From: an uncultured Lachnospiraceae bacterium
GTDB lineage: Bacteria > Bacillota_A > Clostridia > Lachnospirales > Lachnospiraceae
NCBI GenBank assembly: GCA_910577835.1
Contig: CAJTOU010000014.1
Location: forward strand, 3,328-67,327
DNA: 64,000 nt
Direction of reading: 5' to 3'
Made by a program: the position numbers and the translations under genes. Below the pieces are notes generated by a model, which saw nothing but the letters and a program-made list of their open reading frames with translations, was not told the DNA's origin and did not search any database. Below are positions 33,155 to 42,875 of this stretch, piece after piece (the first letter of the stretch is position 1; every line of letters begins with the position of its first letter).

Positions 33155-36100
33155 TTATTTTTTTATCTGTTTATTTGCTGTTGCCAGCATAAGCTTAATT
33201 CTGTTTAACTGATTTACCTCACTTGCTCCGGGGTCATAATCTACGGCCACAATATTTGCTTCAGGGTATTGATTTCTCAGATTTTTAATTACCCCTTTTC
33301 CTACTACATGATTTGGCAGACATCCAAAAGGCTGCGCACATACAATATTTGGTACATCGTTATGAATCAATTCCATCATCTCACCCGTTAAAAACCAGCC
33401 CTCTCCAGTCTGATTTCCAAGGGAAACAATCGGAGATGCCATTTTTGCAAGTTCTCTGATATCAGATGGTGGATTAAAGTGTCTGCTCTTTTTACATGCC
33501 TTTACTACGGGCTTTCTTATCTGATTCATTGCCCATATCGCGAAATTTGCAAGACGCTTTGTTTTTTTACTCATACCAAGGTAATCCGCTTTAAAATTAT
33601 TGTTATAAAAACTGTAATAAAAAAAGTCAAGCAAATCAGGCATTACAGCTTCTGCGCCTTCTGATTCCAACAGTTCCACAAGGTAATTATTGGCAGAAGG
33701 AAGGAACTTTACAAGGATTTCACCTACAATTCCAACTCTTGGTTTTTTTAAATCTTCATGAATTGGAAGACGGTCAAATTCCTCTATAATCCCTCTGAGA
33801 TTTTTACGAAATTCACCCATATGAGCACCCTTTTTTGTAAGATGTGTCACACACTTGTTCTTCCATTTTTCATGAAGCGCATCTGCGCTTCCTGGTGTTA
33901 CTTCATAAGGTCTCATTCTATAAAGACACCGCATAAAGACATCTCCATACATAATTGCCTGTATGCCCTTTATGGCAAAAGCAGGAGTGATTTTAAAGCC
34001 GCTGTTAGACTCTAATCCCTGAACACTTAAAGAGATAACCGGAATCTGAGGATAGCCTGCTTTTTTTAATGCGCGCCGGATAAATCCTACATAATTGGAA
34101 GCACGACAGCCTCCGCCTGTCTGTGTCATAATAATGGCAAGTTTGTTCACATCATACTTTCCGGACAGAACTGCCTGCATCATCATGCCTACTACAATTA
34201 AAGATGGATAACAGGCATCGTTATTGACATATTTCAGTCCGATATCCACTGCGTTTCTGCAGTTTGTCTTATAATCAGGTGAATCTGTATCCGATTGCAG
34301 CATAACGATATTTAAGCCGAGAGACCGCAGTGCAGGTGTCAGAAGTTCAAAATGAATCGGTGTCATCTGAGGAACCAGAATAGTATATCCCTCGTCACGC
34401 ATTTGTTCAGTAAATTCCACCTTTTCAATACTGGATGGTGCAATCTTTCTTTCCATATGCTGTTCATTACGCACCCGAAGTGCTGACAGCAGTGAACGGA
34501 TACGGATTCTTGCAGCTCCCAGATTATTTACTTCATCAATTTTTAAAACTGTATAAATCTTTCCTGAATTGGTTAAAATATCATTGACACAGTCACATGT
34601 AACAGCGTCAAGCCCGCAGCCAAAGGAATTCAGCTGAATCAAGTCAAGATTATCCCTTGTTTTTACAAAATTTGCCGCCCGATACAGTCTGGAATGATAC
34701 ATCCACTGGTCCATAACAATCAAAGGTCTCTCTACTTCAGCAAGATGTGAAACACTGTCTTCCGTCAGAACAGCAAGACCATAAGAGGTAATCAGTTCAG
34801 GAATGCCATGATTGATTTCGGGGTCAATATGGTAAGGACGTCCTGCAAGGACAATGCCCTTTTTTCCTGTTTCATCCAGATACTTTAAGGTTTCCTCACC
34901 TTTTTTCTCAATATCCTGATGTGCCTGTTCCAACTCTTCCCAAGCCTTTGTGGCAGCGTTTAAAATTTCCTGTTTTGGAATATCAAACTCCTCTGAAAAT
35001 ACTTCTGCAAGTCTTGAAGAGATTGTTTCCAAACTGGTAAGCGCCATAAACGGATTTAAAAATCGGATGTGTTCTCCCTCTAGTTCCTCTACATTATTTT
35101 TAATGTTTTCCGCATAGGAGGTGACAATCGGACAGTTGTAATGATTATTTGAATCCGGTGTTTCATTTCTCTCATAAGGAATACATGGATACCAGATAAA
35201 TTTTATATCATTTTTAATCAGCCATTGAATATGTCCATGCACAAGTTTTGCCGGATAACATTCGGACTCACTTGGAATAGATTCAATACCAAGCTCATAA
35301 ATTTTTCTGGAAGACTGAGGGGAGAGCACTGTCTTAAAACCGAGCTCTTTAAAGAAAACTGCCCAAAACGGGAAATTTTCATACATATTCAGTACTCTTG
35401 GAATTCCCACAGTTCCCCGTACAGCCTTATCATCTGTCAATGGCTCATAGTCGAAGATTCGTTTCAGCTTATAATCAAACAGATTTGGAATATTGTCTTT
35501 GTTTTTTTGCTTTCCAATTCCCTTTTCACAACGGTTTCCGCTGATAAATTGTCTTCCGCCGGAAAATTTGTTAATTGTAAGAAGGCAGTTATTGGTACAG
35601 CCCTTACAGCGGGCAAGAGAGGTGGAATATTCCATGGAATTGATTTTTTCAATGGACAGCATTGTGGTTTTCTGTCCCTTAAATCGTTCTCTTGCAATCA
35701 GCGCCGCGCCGAAAGCTCCCATAATTCCGGCAATATCAGGACGGACTGCATCGCAGCCTGATATTTTTTCAAAGCTTCGAAGAACTGCATCGTTATAAAA
35801 GGTGCCGCCCTGAACGACTACCTTATTTCCGAAATCTTTTGCATCTGTAATTTTTATTACTTTAAACAATGCATTTTTAATCACTGAATAGGCAAGACCG
35901 GCAGAAATATCAGCGACCTCAGCTCCTTCCTTCTGTGCCTGTTTTACATTGGAATTCATAAAAACAGTACATCTTGTTCCAAGGTCCGTAGGATTTTTTG
36001 CAAACAACGCCTCCTGTGCAAAGTCCTGAACAGAATAATTCAGGGATTTGGCAAAGGTTTCAATAAAAGAACCACAACCGGAAGAGCAGGCTTCATTTAA

Positions 36101-37417
36101 CTGAACAGAATCTACGGTATTGTTTTTTATACGGATACATTTCATATCCTGACCGCCGATATCAAGAATACAGTCAACATCAGGTTCAAAGAAAGCGGCG
36201 GCGTAGTAATGTGATACTGTTTCGACTTCTCCCTCGTCAAGCAGCAGAGCAGCTTTTACAAGTGCCTCTCCATAGCCTGTGGAGCAGGAGTAAGCGATTT
36301 TTGCGCTGTCCGGCAGCATGGAGTAAATTTCCTGAATGGATTTAATTGTTGTTGACAGCGGATTTCCGTTATTGCTGCTGTAAAAGGAATACAAAAGTGT
36401 TCCATCTTCTCCCACAATCGCAGTTTTTGTGGTAGTAGAACCGCAGTCAATACCGAGAAAGCAGTTTCCCGAATAATTTTCCAGTCTGCCTTTTTTTATA
36501 CTGTGACGGGCATGCCTTTTGGAAAATTCAATATATTCTTCTTCAGAAGCAAACAGCGGTTCCATGCGCTTTACTTCGAAGTCCATTTTTACGCCTTTTG
36601 AAAGCTTATCAATAATCTCATTTATAGAAAAAGAGACATCTTCCTTATAATTCATGGCGGAACCGGTAGCAGCGAAAAGATGTGAATGTTCCGGTGCGAT
36701 AATGTGTTCATCTGTCAGCTTCAGAGTGCGGATAAATGCTGCTTTCAGCTCGGACAGAAAGTGAAGGGGACCGCCAAGAAACGCTACATTTCCGCGGATT
36801 GGCTTTCCACAGGCAAGACCACTGATGGTCTGATTGACTACTGCCTGAAAGATAGAGGCGGAAAGGTCTTCTTTTGTGGCGCCTTCATTAATTAAAGGCT
36901 GAATATCTGTTTTTGCAAATACGCCGCATCGGGCGGCAATTGGATAAATCGCCTTGTAATTTTTGGCATATTCATTTAAACCGGCGGCATCTGTCTGCAA
37001 AAGAGAGGCCATCTGGTCAATAAAAGAACCAGTACCGCCGGCACAGATACCGTTCATTCTCTGTTCTACACCATTTGTAAAATATATGATTTTTGCATCC
37101 TCACCACCGAGCTCAATCGCAACGTCAGTCTGTGGTGCATAATCGTTCAGAGCGGTAGATACTGCTACCACCTCCTGTACAAACGGGACCTCCATATGTC
37201 CCGCAAGTGTCAGGCCGCCGGAGCCTGTAATTACAGGATAGACAGTAATTTCTCCAAGCTCCGCTTTTGCCAGCTCCAAAAGCTCCTTCAGGGTTTCCTG
37301 AATATTGGCAAAGTGACGCTTGTAGTCAGAAAATAAAATTGTATTTTCTTCATTTACAATGGCTATCTTAACAGTAGTGGAACCGATATCGATTCCAAGT
37401 TTGTAAAGTCTATTCAT
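33155..37417 (-). CDS. Giant 2-hydroxyacyl-CoA dehydratase activase-type protein
   Basis: A 1420-residue protein built from two BcrAD/BadFG-type ASKHA ATPase modules (start LGIDIGSTTVKIAIV; second near residue 325 with FLGIDCGSTTTKTAIV), each with the [4Fe-4S] cysteine segment (GICAGGTGSFIDQM; EACSSGCGSFIETF). A Cys-rich segment (ARCKGCTNNCLL) and a DUF2229/dehydratase-like C-terminal half follow. Such proteins are common in anaerobic Firmicutes and are presumed to be ATP-driven reductive activators; the target is not known. No dehydratase subunit genes are adjacent. Confidence 0.9.
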   Translation of the reverse strand: MNRLYKLGIDIGSTTVKIAIVNEENTILFSDYKRHFANIQETLKELLELAKAELGEITVYPVITGSGGLTLAGHMEVPFVQEVVAVSTALNDYAPQTDVAIELGGEDAKIIYFTNGVEQRMNGICAGGTGSFIDQMASLLQTDAAGLNEYAKNYKAIYPIAARCGVFAKTDIQPLINEGATKEDLSASIFQAVVNQTISGLACGKPIRGNVAFLGGPLHFLSELKAAFIRTLKLTDEHIIAPEHSHLFAATGSAMNYKEDVSFSINEIIDKLSKGVKMDFEVKRMEPLFASEEEYIEFSKRHARHSIKKGRLENYSGNCFLGIDCGSTTTKTAIVGEDGTLLYSFYSSNNGNPLSTTIKSIQEIYSMLPDSAKIAYSCSTGYGEALVKAALLLDEGEVETVSHYYAAAFFEPDVDCILDIGGQDMKCIRIKNNTVDSVQLNEACSSGCGSFIETFAKSLNYSVQDFAQEALFAKNPTDLGTRCTVFMNSNVKQAQKEGAEVADISAGLAYSVIKNALFKVIKITDAKDFGNKVVVQGGTFYNDAVLRSFEKISGCDAVRPDIAGIMGAFGAALIARERFKGQKTTMLSIEKINSMEYSTSLARCKGCTNNCLLTINKFSGGRQFISGNRCEKGIGKQKNKDNIPNLFDYKLKRIFDYEPLTDDKAVRGTVGIPRVLNMYENFPFWAVFFKELGFKTVLSPQSSRKIYELGIESIPSESECYPAKLVHGHIQWLIKNDIKFIWYPCIPYERNETPDSNNHYNCPIVTSYAENIKNNVEELEGEHIRFLNPFMALTSLETISSRLAEVFSEEFDIPKQEILNAATKAWEELEQAHQDIEKKGEETLKYLDETGKKGIVLAGRPYHIDPEINHGIPELITSYGLAVLTEDSVSHLAEVERPLIVMDQWMYHSRLYRAANFVKTRDNLDLIQLNSFGCGLDAVTCDCVNDILTNSGKIYTVLKIDEVNNLGAARIRIRSLLSALRVRNEQHMERKIAPSSIEKVEFTEQMRDEGYTILVPQMTPIHFELLTPALRSLGLNIVMLQSDTDSPDYKTNCRNAVDIGLKYVNNDACYPSLIVVGMMMQAVLSGKYDVNKLAIIMTQTGGGCRASNYVGFIRRALKKAGYPQIPVISLSVQGLESNSGFKITPAFAIKGIQAIMYGDVFMRCLYRMRPYEVTPGSADALHEKWKNKCVTHLTKKGAHMGEFRKNLRGIIEEFDRLPIHEDLKKPRVGIVGEILVKFLPSANNYLVELLESEGAEAVMPDLLDFFYYSFYNNNFKADYLGMSKKTKRLANFAIWAMNQIRKPVVKACKKSRHFNPPSDIRELAKMASPIVSLGNQTGEGWFLTGEMMELIHNDVPNIVCAQPFGCLPNHVVGKGVIKNLRNQYPEANIVAVDYDPGASEVNQLNRIKLMLATANKQIKK

Positions 37418-37446
37418 AAATGTATTCTCCTAATGTTCGGTAAAAC

Positions 37447-37481
37447 ACGGGGTTACACATTTATTCTATGCGAAACCCCGT
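37447..37481 (-). terminator. Terminator of the rhomboid-like gene
   Basis: ACGGGGTT (37447-37454) pairs with AACCCCGT (37474-37481); on the minus strand it is followed by GTTTTA. It lies between the minus-strand rhomboid-like gene and the activase gene, so these are separate units. Confidence 0.65.
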
Positions 37482-37531
37482 CTCATTATATTATAAAAAC
37501 AAAACCTTTTCAACTGTAAAAATTTAAAAGT

Positions 37532-38431
37532 CTAATGCCGGACATGCTCATGTGTAAAAATATGGTCCTGACAATATTCGTAAGTACCTTCACATTTTGA
37601 GCAGAAACGGAAGGAAAGTTCAGGATTGGTTTCATTTGTCCTTCCACAGATGGCACATTTATGCTTGGCAATACTCTGCGCCTGTCTGGTCTGTTTTTGA
37701 TAGGTGTGTCTCCGCTTCATTTCCTTTGGAGAATATTTCTTCATATTTCTTGTGGCAAGAAAAAAAATCAGAAAATTTAATACGGATAAAACAATTGCGG
37801 CAGACTGCGAAAAACACAAATTTGCATGTTGAAGCTTCGCTAGTCCGGTATAATTTCCTGCATATTGAAAATAAAAGCTGACATAATACAGGCAGGTATA
37901 GCCAAGATATATTCCGTCTACAATCGCAAGCCACTTGATTTTAACAGGCAGAATCATCATAAAATATACCTGCACATTTGGAAAAAGGGTGGCAAATGCA
38001 AGAAAAGATGCCATATTTACATAATAGGTGCTCATGGAAAGACTGACGCCAAATTTACCGCCGCTTGCCAGCAGAGTTATCCAGTAAATAGCCATTGCAC
38101 CAACTGTCATAATCAGGTAGCCGGACAGCATGTACATATTATAACGGAATGTGCCCCAGTGGTTTTCAAGTGTATGTCCAATCCAGTAGTAGAACAGAAA
38201 CATAAATATGGTAAAAAAACTAAAATTCTGAGGGGTAGTCAGTATCCATGTAAAAAGTCTCCAGACTTGTCCCTGCATAACATATTTAGGACTTAATTCC
38301 AGCAGGTGGTAGATGTTGGGATTAAATAATTGAAGAACATAGCCGATGCCATAGCCAATCAGCAGATAGTTAATAAGATTCGGAACTGCATATTTTCCGA
38401 ATTTTCTGTCAAGCTTATTTAAAAAATTCAT
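37532..38431 (-). CDS. Rhomboid-like membrane protein with zinc ribbon, probably non-catalytic
   Basis: A 299-residue protein with about six membrane segments and the rhomboid-superfamily pattern (GQVWRLFTWIL, then GHTLENHWGTFRYNMYMLSG). The active-site Ser motif GxSG expected in helix 4 is not seen, so it resembles inactive rhomboids or derlins. A soluble tail carries CAICGRTN and CSKCEGTYEYC, a zinc-ribbon pattern. TGGAGG precedes ATG 38431. Role unknown. Confidence 0.75.
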   Translation of the reverse strand: MNFLNKLDRKFGKYAVPNLINYLLIGYGIGYVLQLFNPNIYHLLELSPKYVMQGQVWRLFTWILTTPQNFSFFTIFMFLFYYWIGHTLENHWGTFRYNMYMLSGYLIMTVGAMAIYWITLLASGGKFGVSLSMSTYYVNMASFLAFATLFPNVQVYFMMILPVKIKWLAIVDGIYLGYTCLYYVSFYFQYAGNYTGLAKLQHANLCFSQSAAIVLSVLNFLIFFLATRNMKKYSPKEMKRRHTYQKQTRQAQSIAKHKCAICGRTNETNPELSFRFCSKCEGTYEYCQDHIFTHEHVRH

Positions 38432-38577
38432 TGTTACCTCCATTTATACTATAACTTGTGGAAATTTTTATTAAAAATAATTTTAAAGAATATAATCTCA
38501 AGGAATATAATCTCCAAGAAGGATTCCACAAGATATAGTATAAATGTTTTTTATAAATATTACCAGTAAAAAATGTA

Positions 38578-39195
38578 TTAATTCTGAATCAGACTTAAAA
38601 ATTTTTCAAATGTCATATCTTCCTGATTAATAAGGTCTGACATTCTGATATTTTTATCGAAGGTCTCATTAGAGCAAGAAACACAGGAAGCTTCCATACG
38701 GCCATATTCAGCTTCATCAAAACTTACACTGCAGTTTTCTGACGGCATCTGGATACCGGGCATATCACCGGTGATACTGCTCATATCTGGAGAGGTATTT
38801 CTCATTTCATTGCCAAGCATGGAATTATCCGGCATGCCATCGGGCATATTGTTATCTGATATGCGCATATTCGACATATTATTATCCGGCATGTTCAGGT
38901 TTGGTACACTGTTATCCAACATACTGCTGTTCGGCATATTATTATTTGGAACAGTATTACTCATATTGTTGTTTATATTATCGTTCAACATGTCGCTTCG
39001 GCGGATAGGAATGCAGATTTCCTCGCCAATCTGAAGATTGTAAATATTCAAGTGTCTATTGGCATTCATGATTTCTCCAATAGGAACATTATAATATCTG
39101 CTGAGCAGATAAAGGGAGTCTCCCTTTTTTATAGTGTGTACAATTCCATTACATTTTCTGCAATAACAGATATTTCCGAAATAATTGTTATCCAT
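38578..39195 (-). CDS. LysM protein with Asn/Met/Pro-rich repeats
   Basis: A 205-residue protein. Residues ~18-63 are a LysM domain (VHTIKKGDSLYLLSRYYNVP... NLQIGEEICIPI). Residues ~70-145 are an imprecise repeat of the type N-N-N-M-P-N/D, followed by a Cys-containing tail. There is no signal peptide, as in spore-coat LysM proteins such as SafA, but coat association is only a guess. An N-terminal CxxC pair (CYCRKC) may bind metal. TCGGAGG precedes the ATG. Confidence 0.75.
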   Translation of the reverse strand: MDNNYFGNICYCRKCNGIVHTIKKGDSLYLLSRYYNVPIGEIMNANRHLNIYNLQIGEEICIPIRRSDMLNDNINNNMSNTVPNNNMPNSSMLDNSVPNLNMPDNNMSNMRISDNNMPDGMPDNSMLGNEMRNTSPDMSSITGDMPGIQMPSENCSVSFDEAEYGRMEASCVSCSNETFDKNIRMSDLINQEDMTFEKFLSLIQN

Positions 39196-39561
39196 TATAT
39201 AGCCTCCGATAAATTAAATTATGCAGCCAACATGTCATGCAGCCGATAGAAGAATGATTGCTGTGTCATCATCAGGAAATTGATTGTACTGGCAGCATGA
39301 TTGCTTACTAAAAGCGGTTGTGGATATCATTCATATATACTATATGCAAAGCAGAAGGGAATGTTCATAAGAATCAGGGAAATATTTTTTATAATAAGGA
39401 AGGATTCAAGGTGTTCGGAAAATAATATACAGTTATAGAAGAATCAATGAATCTTTGTTATAAGAATCAACTGGATTCTTTAAAAAAAATAAAGTATAAT
39501 AAGGCAAAATAGAATATAAGCACAAAAATAACAAAAAGTTTACAGGAAAGGGAAGGATAAA
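39196..39561. other. Divergent intergenic region between LysM and amidase genes
   Basis: 366 bp of AT-rich DNA holding the promoters of both genes. CATATATACTATATG (about 39331-39345) is a near-perfect palindrome. Short direct copies of ATGCAGCC occur at about 39221 and 39239. TATAAT at about 39496 with upstream TTCTTT could serve the amidase gene. No coding potential seen. Confidence 0.4.
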
Positions 39562-40593
39562 ATGTTGAAATTTACAAGAAAAAAAATTTATATTATATTA
39601 GCTGTAATAATTATTGCTATAACCACAGTTGCATGTCTCTGGACAGGAAAACAGAAAAAAGAACTCAAAAGCGGACAGACAGGTGTTTTAATGGCACAGA
39701 TGAAAAATCTGAAAGGACTAGAAGAAGCTATTAATGAGCGGAATGTAGGAGAAGAAACAGAATTTCAGACAGAAGCGGAGACAACAGAGCAGGAGTCTGC
39801 ACAAATAGAGCTGCCGGCAGAAACAGAACCATTAACAGACGAAGAAACAGAACCACTTACAGAGATTAAAACAAAGGTATCATCGGAAATAAAAACAGAG
39901 CCAAAAACAGAACAACCATCTCAAGGCTTATACATACCAAAAATAAAAAATACTTCTGAATATTTAATCGCTATCGATGCAGGACATCAGGCTCAGGGGA
40001 ATTATGAAAAGGAACCAATTGGGCCAGGGGCATCAGAGACAAAAAACAAGGTTGCCGGCGGAACAAGCGGAGTGACAAGCGGTATACCGGAGTATGAGCT
40101 GACATTGGCAGTAGCATTAAAGTTAAAATCAGTGCTTTTAGAGCGTGGATATCAGGTATTTATGATACGGGAAAGCAATCAGGTAAATATCAGCAATGCC
40201 GAGCGGGCAATTATGGCCAATAATGCAGGAGCAGATGTTTTTATCAGAATCCATGCCGATGCTTCAGAATCAGGAAACGCAAATGGAATGACAGCACTTT
40301 GTCAGACACCTGACAATCCTTATAATGGCATGCTTTATTCATACAGCAGACATCTTTCAGATTGTCTTTTAGATGCGATGGCAGTACAGACAGGAGCAAG
40401 AAAAAGGGGTGTAACAGAAACCGATACCATGAGCGGAATCAACTGGGCACAGGTTCCGACAGCAATTATTGAAATGGGATTTATGACAAATGCAGAGGAA
40501 GACAGGCTGATGAGTACAGAAGATTATCAAAACCGGCTGGCACTGGGGATGGCAGATGGAATCGAAAATTATCTGGCAGGACTTGGGCAATAA
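39562..40593 (+). CDS. Membrane-anchored N-acetylmuramoyl-L-alanine amidase
   Basis: A 343-residue protein: N-terminal membrane anchor (residues ~8-25), a Glu/Thr-rich linker (about 60-125) with TETE-type repeats, and an amidase_3 domain. Zinc ligands and catalytic residues appear in AIDAGHQ, GIPEYELTLAVA, RIHADASE and AIIEMGFMTNAEED. It cleaves the amide bond between muramic acid and the peptide stem. AGGAAAGGGAAGGA precedes the ATG. Confidence 0.92.
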   Translation: MLKFTRKKIYIILAVIIIAITTVACLWTGKQKKELKSGQTGVLMAQMKNLKGLEEAINERNVGEETEFQTEAETTEQESAQIELPAETEPLTDEETEPLTEIKTKVSSEIKTEPKTEQPSQGLYIPKIKNTSEYLIAIDAGHQAQGNYEKEPIGPGASETKNKVAGGTSGVTSGIPEYELTLAVALKLKSVLLERGYQVFMIRESNQVNISNAERAIMANNAGADVFIRIHADASESGNANGMTALCQTPDNPYNGMLYSYSRHLSDCLLDAMAVQTGARKRGVTETDTMSGINWAQVPTAIIEMGFMTNAEEDRLMSTEDYQNRLALGMADGIENYLAGLGQ

Positions 40594-40700
40594 AAAATCA
40601 GGTGCAGAAATACAACACAGCTATAAGGAATTATAAAGAATTATAGAGAATTATGGAAGCATTCTGCTCCATAAAAGCATATACTAAAGTATAATAATAT

Positions 40701-40870
40701 ACATGGATATAGATATACATGGATATAGACACAATAGATATAGACATAATGGATATAGACATAATGAATTTAGATACAATAGATATAGGCATAATGGATA
40801 TAGACATAATGGATATAGATATATGCGCAATGGATATAGACAATGGATATAGATATGCATGGATATAGAT
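40701..40870. repeat. 15-bp tandem repeat array
   Basis: About eleven degenerate copies of ATAATGGATATAGAC fill the 295-bp gap between the amidase and the DUF4474 gene. The array stops 7 bp before the AGGAG ribosome site of the next gene. The open frames across it encode only Ile/Ser/Met repeats on the minus strand and are not considered genes. Confidence 0.9.
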
Positions 40871-40888
40871 AACAACAGGAGAATATAA

Positions 40889-41767
40889 ATGAAGCATCAA
40901 GTTATTATTATACTGGCGATAGTTATTGTTTTTCTTGTTCTTATATGTCTGGCTGTCTGGTTGTGCTACAAAAGGGCAGAAAAGGCAAGAAAAAAAGTAT
41001 TATGCACCTGCGATGAAGAGAAACTTGCAGATTTAAACAAATTAATTAAGCCCTTTGGGTTTTTATATGATGTGAGGCAGGATATTTTCTATTCCTCCAT
41101 GAATCCATGGCAGCGAAAGATGGGATACGGTCGGATATATGATACAATGGCGCCTTCTATGAATATGATTATTGACTGTGAACCTGTCTGTTTCCGCTAT
41201 GACAATCGGGAGTGGATGATAGAGCTATGGAAGGGACAGTATGGCATTGCTGCTGGTGCAGAAATAGGGGTATATATTAAGAAGGATAATTTTTATCAGA
41301 GTGTGGAAGATGATGAGCTGTTAAATATGAGGTTTTCTCTCTACCATGAGAATCATATGATTATACACAGACAGGATAGACACTGGTGGCTGACGGGTTT
41401 TATTATGGAAGCGGAGATTCTTTTTCCTACAATGGAAATGAGAGATGCCTTTTTAACTGCTTGTCGAAAGCTTGGTTACAGGAGGGAAAATCTGACTTAT
41501 TCCTCACGCAGCGTATGGATTTGCTTTGACAGGCCGAAATCAAAACAGCCGGGCAGATGTCTGTGGCTCTATAAAAAATATATACAGGGAGTAAACAGAA
41601 GAAACTGTAAAAGATTCTGCAAATATACAAAATGTTTTGACAGAACAATTGATAAAATTGCATATATCAGGTATGCATTCCCGCATCTTTATCATATAAT
41701 TGTAAAGATTACATGGAGAAAACGTTGCAAAAAATGTGGATGTGTACAGGGAATGAAAAGAAGATAG
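40889..41767 (+). CDS. DUF4474 family protein with membrane anchor
   Basis: A 292-residue protein. One N-terminal membrane segment (about 5-27) precedes the DUF4474 domain (FGFLYDVRQDIFYSSMNPWQ; MIIDCEPVCFRYDNREWMIE; LWKGQYGIAAGAEIGVY). The C-terminal 60 residues are basic and Cys-rich (CKRFCKYTKC; RKRCKKCGC). The family has no assigned function. It overlaps the following metallophosphoesterase gene by up to 55 bp. Confidence 0.85.
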   Translation: MKHQVIIILAIVIVFLVLICLAVWLCYKRAEKARKKVLCTCDEEKLADLNKLIKPFGFLYDVRQDIFYSSMNPWQRKMGYGRIYDTMAPSMNMIIDCEPVCFRYDNREWMIELWKGQYGIAAGAEIGVYIKKDNFYQSVEDDELLNMRFSLYHENHMIIHRQDRHWWLTGFIMEAEILFPTMEMRDAFLTACRKLGYRRENLTYSSRSVWICFDRPKSKQPGRCLWLYKKYIQGVNRRNCKRFCKYTKCFDRTIDKIAYIRYAFPHLYHIIVKITWRKRCKKCGCVQGMKRR

Positions 41768-42651
41768 ACAGAATTTATAACAATGCACTTCGGTTAAAAA
41801 TAAACCGAAACAGCAGGATTGTATTGATGAGTGACTGCCACAGAGGAACCGGAAACTGGGGAGACAATTTTCTTTTCAATCAGAATATTGCCTATGGAGC
41901 TTTAAGATATTATGACCGTATGAATTTTACCTATGTGGAACTGGGAGACGGTGACGAATTGTGGGAAAATAAAAAGGTGGAAGATATTCTGGAGGTTCAC
42001 GGCAGTCAGCTTCTGCTGATGTCAAGGCTTTATCAGGCAGGCAGATTTTATATGATTTACGGAAATCATGATAAATATAAAAAGAGCAGCGATTATATGA
42101 AATGTGTATATAATCGCTATATGTGGCGAAAGAGTGAGGTATGCTATGAATTATTCCCTCGTATGAATGTGTACGAGGGAATTGTTTTGGAGGAGGAATA
42201 CAGAAAATATGAGATATTACTGCTGCATGGTCATCAGGTAGATTTTGTGAATGATAATCTCTGGTATATTACCCGATTTCTGGTCAGACATTTATGGAGA
42301 AAAGTGGAGCTTCTTGGAATTAATGACCCGACCAGTGCTGCGAAAAATTATCAAAAGAAGAAAAAGGTGGAAAAAAAGCTGGAAAACTGGGCGGAAAAGA
42401 AGGGGGTTCTGGTAATTGCCGGACATACTCATCGGCCGGTGCTGCCTGAACCGGGAGAAGGAATGTATCTGAATGACGGGAGCTGTGTGCATCCAAGGTG
42501 TATTACAGCGATTGAAATAGAGGGGGAGCAGATTACACTGGTAAAATGGGAGGTCAAAACAAGGCCGAATAATGATATGTATGTGGGAAGAGAAGTTGTG
42601 GAAGGACCATACTATATAAAGGAATATTTTGGTGAGCCGAAGCAGCGATAA
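41713..42651 (+). CDS. Calcineurin-like metallophosphoesterase
   Basis: A 312-residue phosphoesterase with the complete dimetal set: SDCHRGTG, LGDGDELWEN, YGNHDKY, LLHGHQVDF and AGHTHRP. Cytoplasmic; distant similarity to LpxH/YfcE-type enzymes but the substrate is unknown. The start is uncertain: ATG 41713 lacks a ribosome site; GGAG at 41715 would suit TTG 41725, and ATG 41734 is another option. Co-translated with DUF4474. Confidence 0.85.
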   Translation: MEKTLQKMWMCTGNEKKIDRIYNNALRLKINRNSRIVLMSDCHRGTGNWGDNFLFNQNIAYGALRYYDRMNFTYVELGDGDELWENKKVEDILEVHGSQLLLMSRLYQAGRFYMIYGNHDKYKKSSDYMKCVYNRYMWRKSEVCYELFPRMNVYEGIVLEEEYRKYEILLLHGHQVDFVNDNLWYITRFLVRHLWRKVELLGINDPTSAAKNYQKKKKVEKKLENWAEKKGVLVIAGHTHRPVLPEPGEGMYLNDGSCVHPRCITAIEIEGEQITLVKWEVKTRPNNDMYVGREVVEGPYYIKEYFGEPKQR

Positions 42652-42787
42652 TGAGATTGCTCCTTCTGTTTTATTACCAGTTTCTTATAAAATTTTACTT
42701 TATAATTTTCCCGTTTATCTCTGAAAACAGTGATATAACTCATTCTTTCTTTTGTCAGTTTTTATCAAATTAAGGATAATATTACCC

Positions 42788-42816
42788 TTGCAATTTAGTA
42801 AAATGTATAGTATAAT
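42788..42816 (+). promoter_or_regulatory. Sigma-A promoter of the mdh/ldh-fumC-hdr-frd gene set
   Basis: TTGCAA (42788-42793) and TATAAT (42811-42816) with a 17-bp spacer lie 59 bp before the dehydrogenase start, after a 130-bp AT-rich gap. Confidence 0.75.
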
Positions 42817-42875
42817 TCAGAAAGATTGTTAACGAATTGTCAAACAATAAATTTAATAATGAAAGGAGCTCTATT

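Noticed and set aside
33155..37417. Frameshifted fusion of two activase genes
   Set aside because: The 1420-residue architecture is uninterrupted and matches the common anaerobe family of the same size.
40701..40870. Possible CRISPR array
   Set aside because: Units are contiguous 15-bp degenerate repeats without unique spacers, and no cas gene is present.
40630..40900. Minus-strand open frames of about 63-89 codons rich in Ile-Ser-Ile-Met
   Set aside because: They are translations of the 15-bp tandem repeat, have no ribosome site and no sequence complexity.
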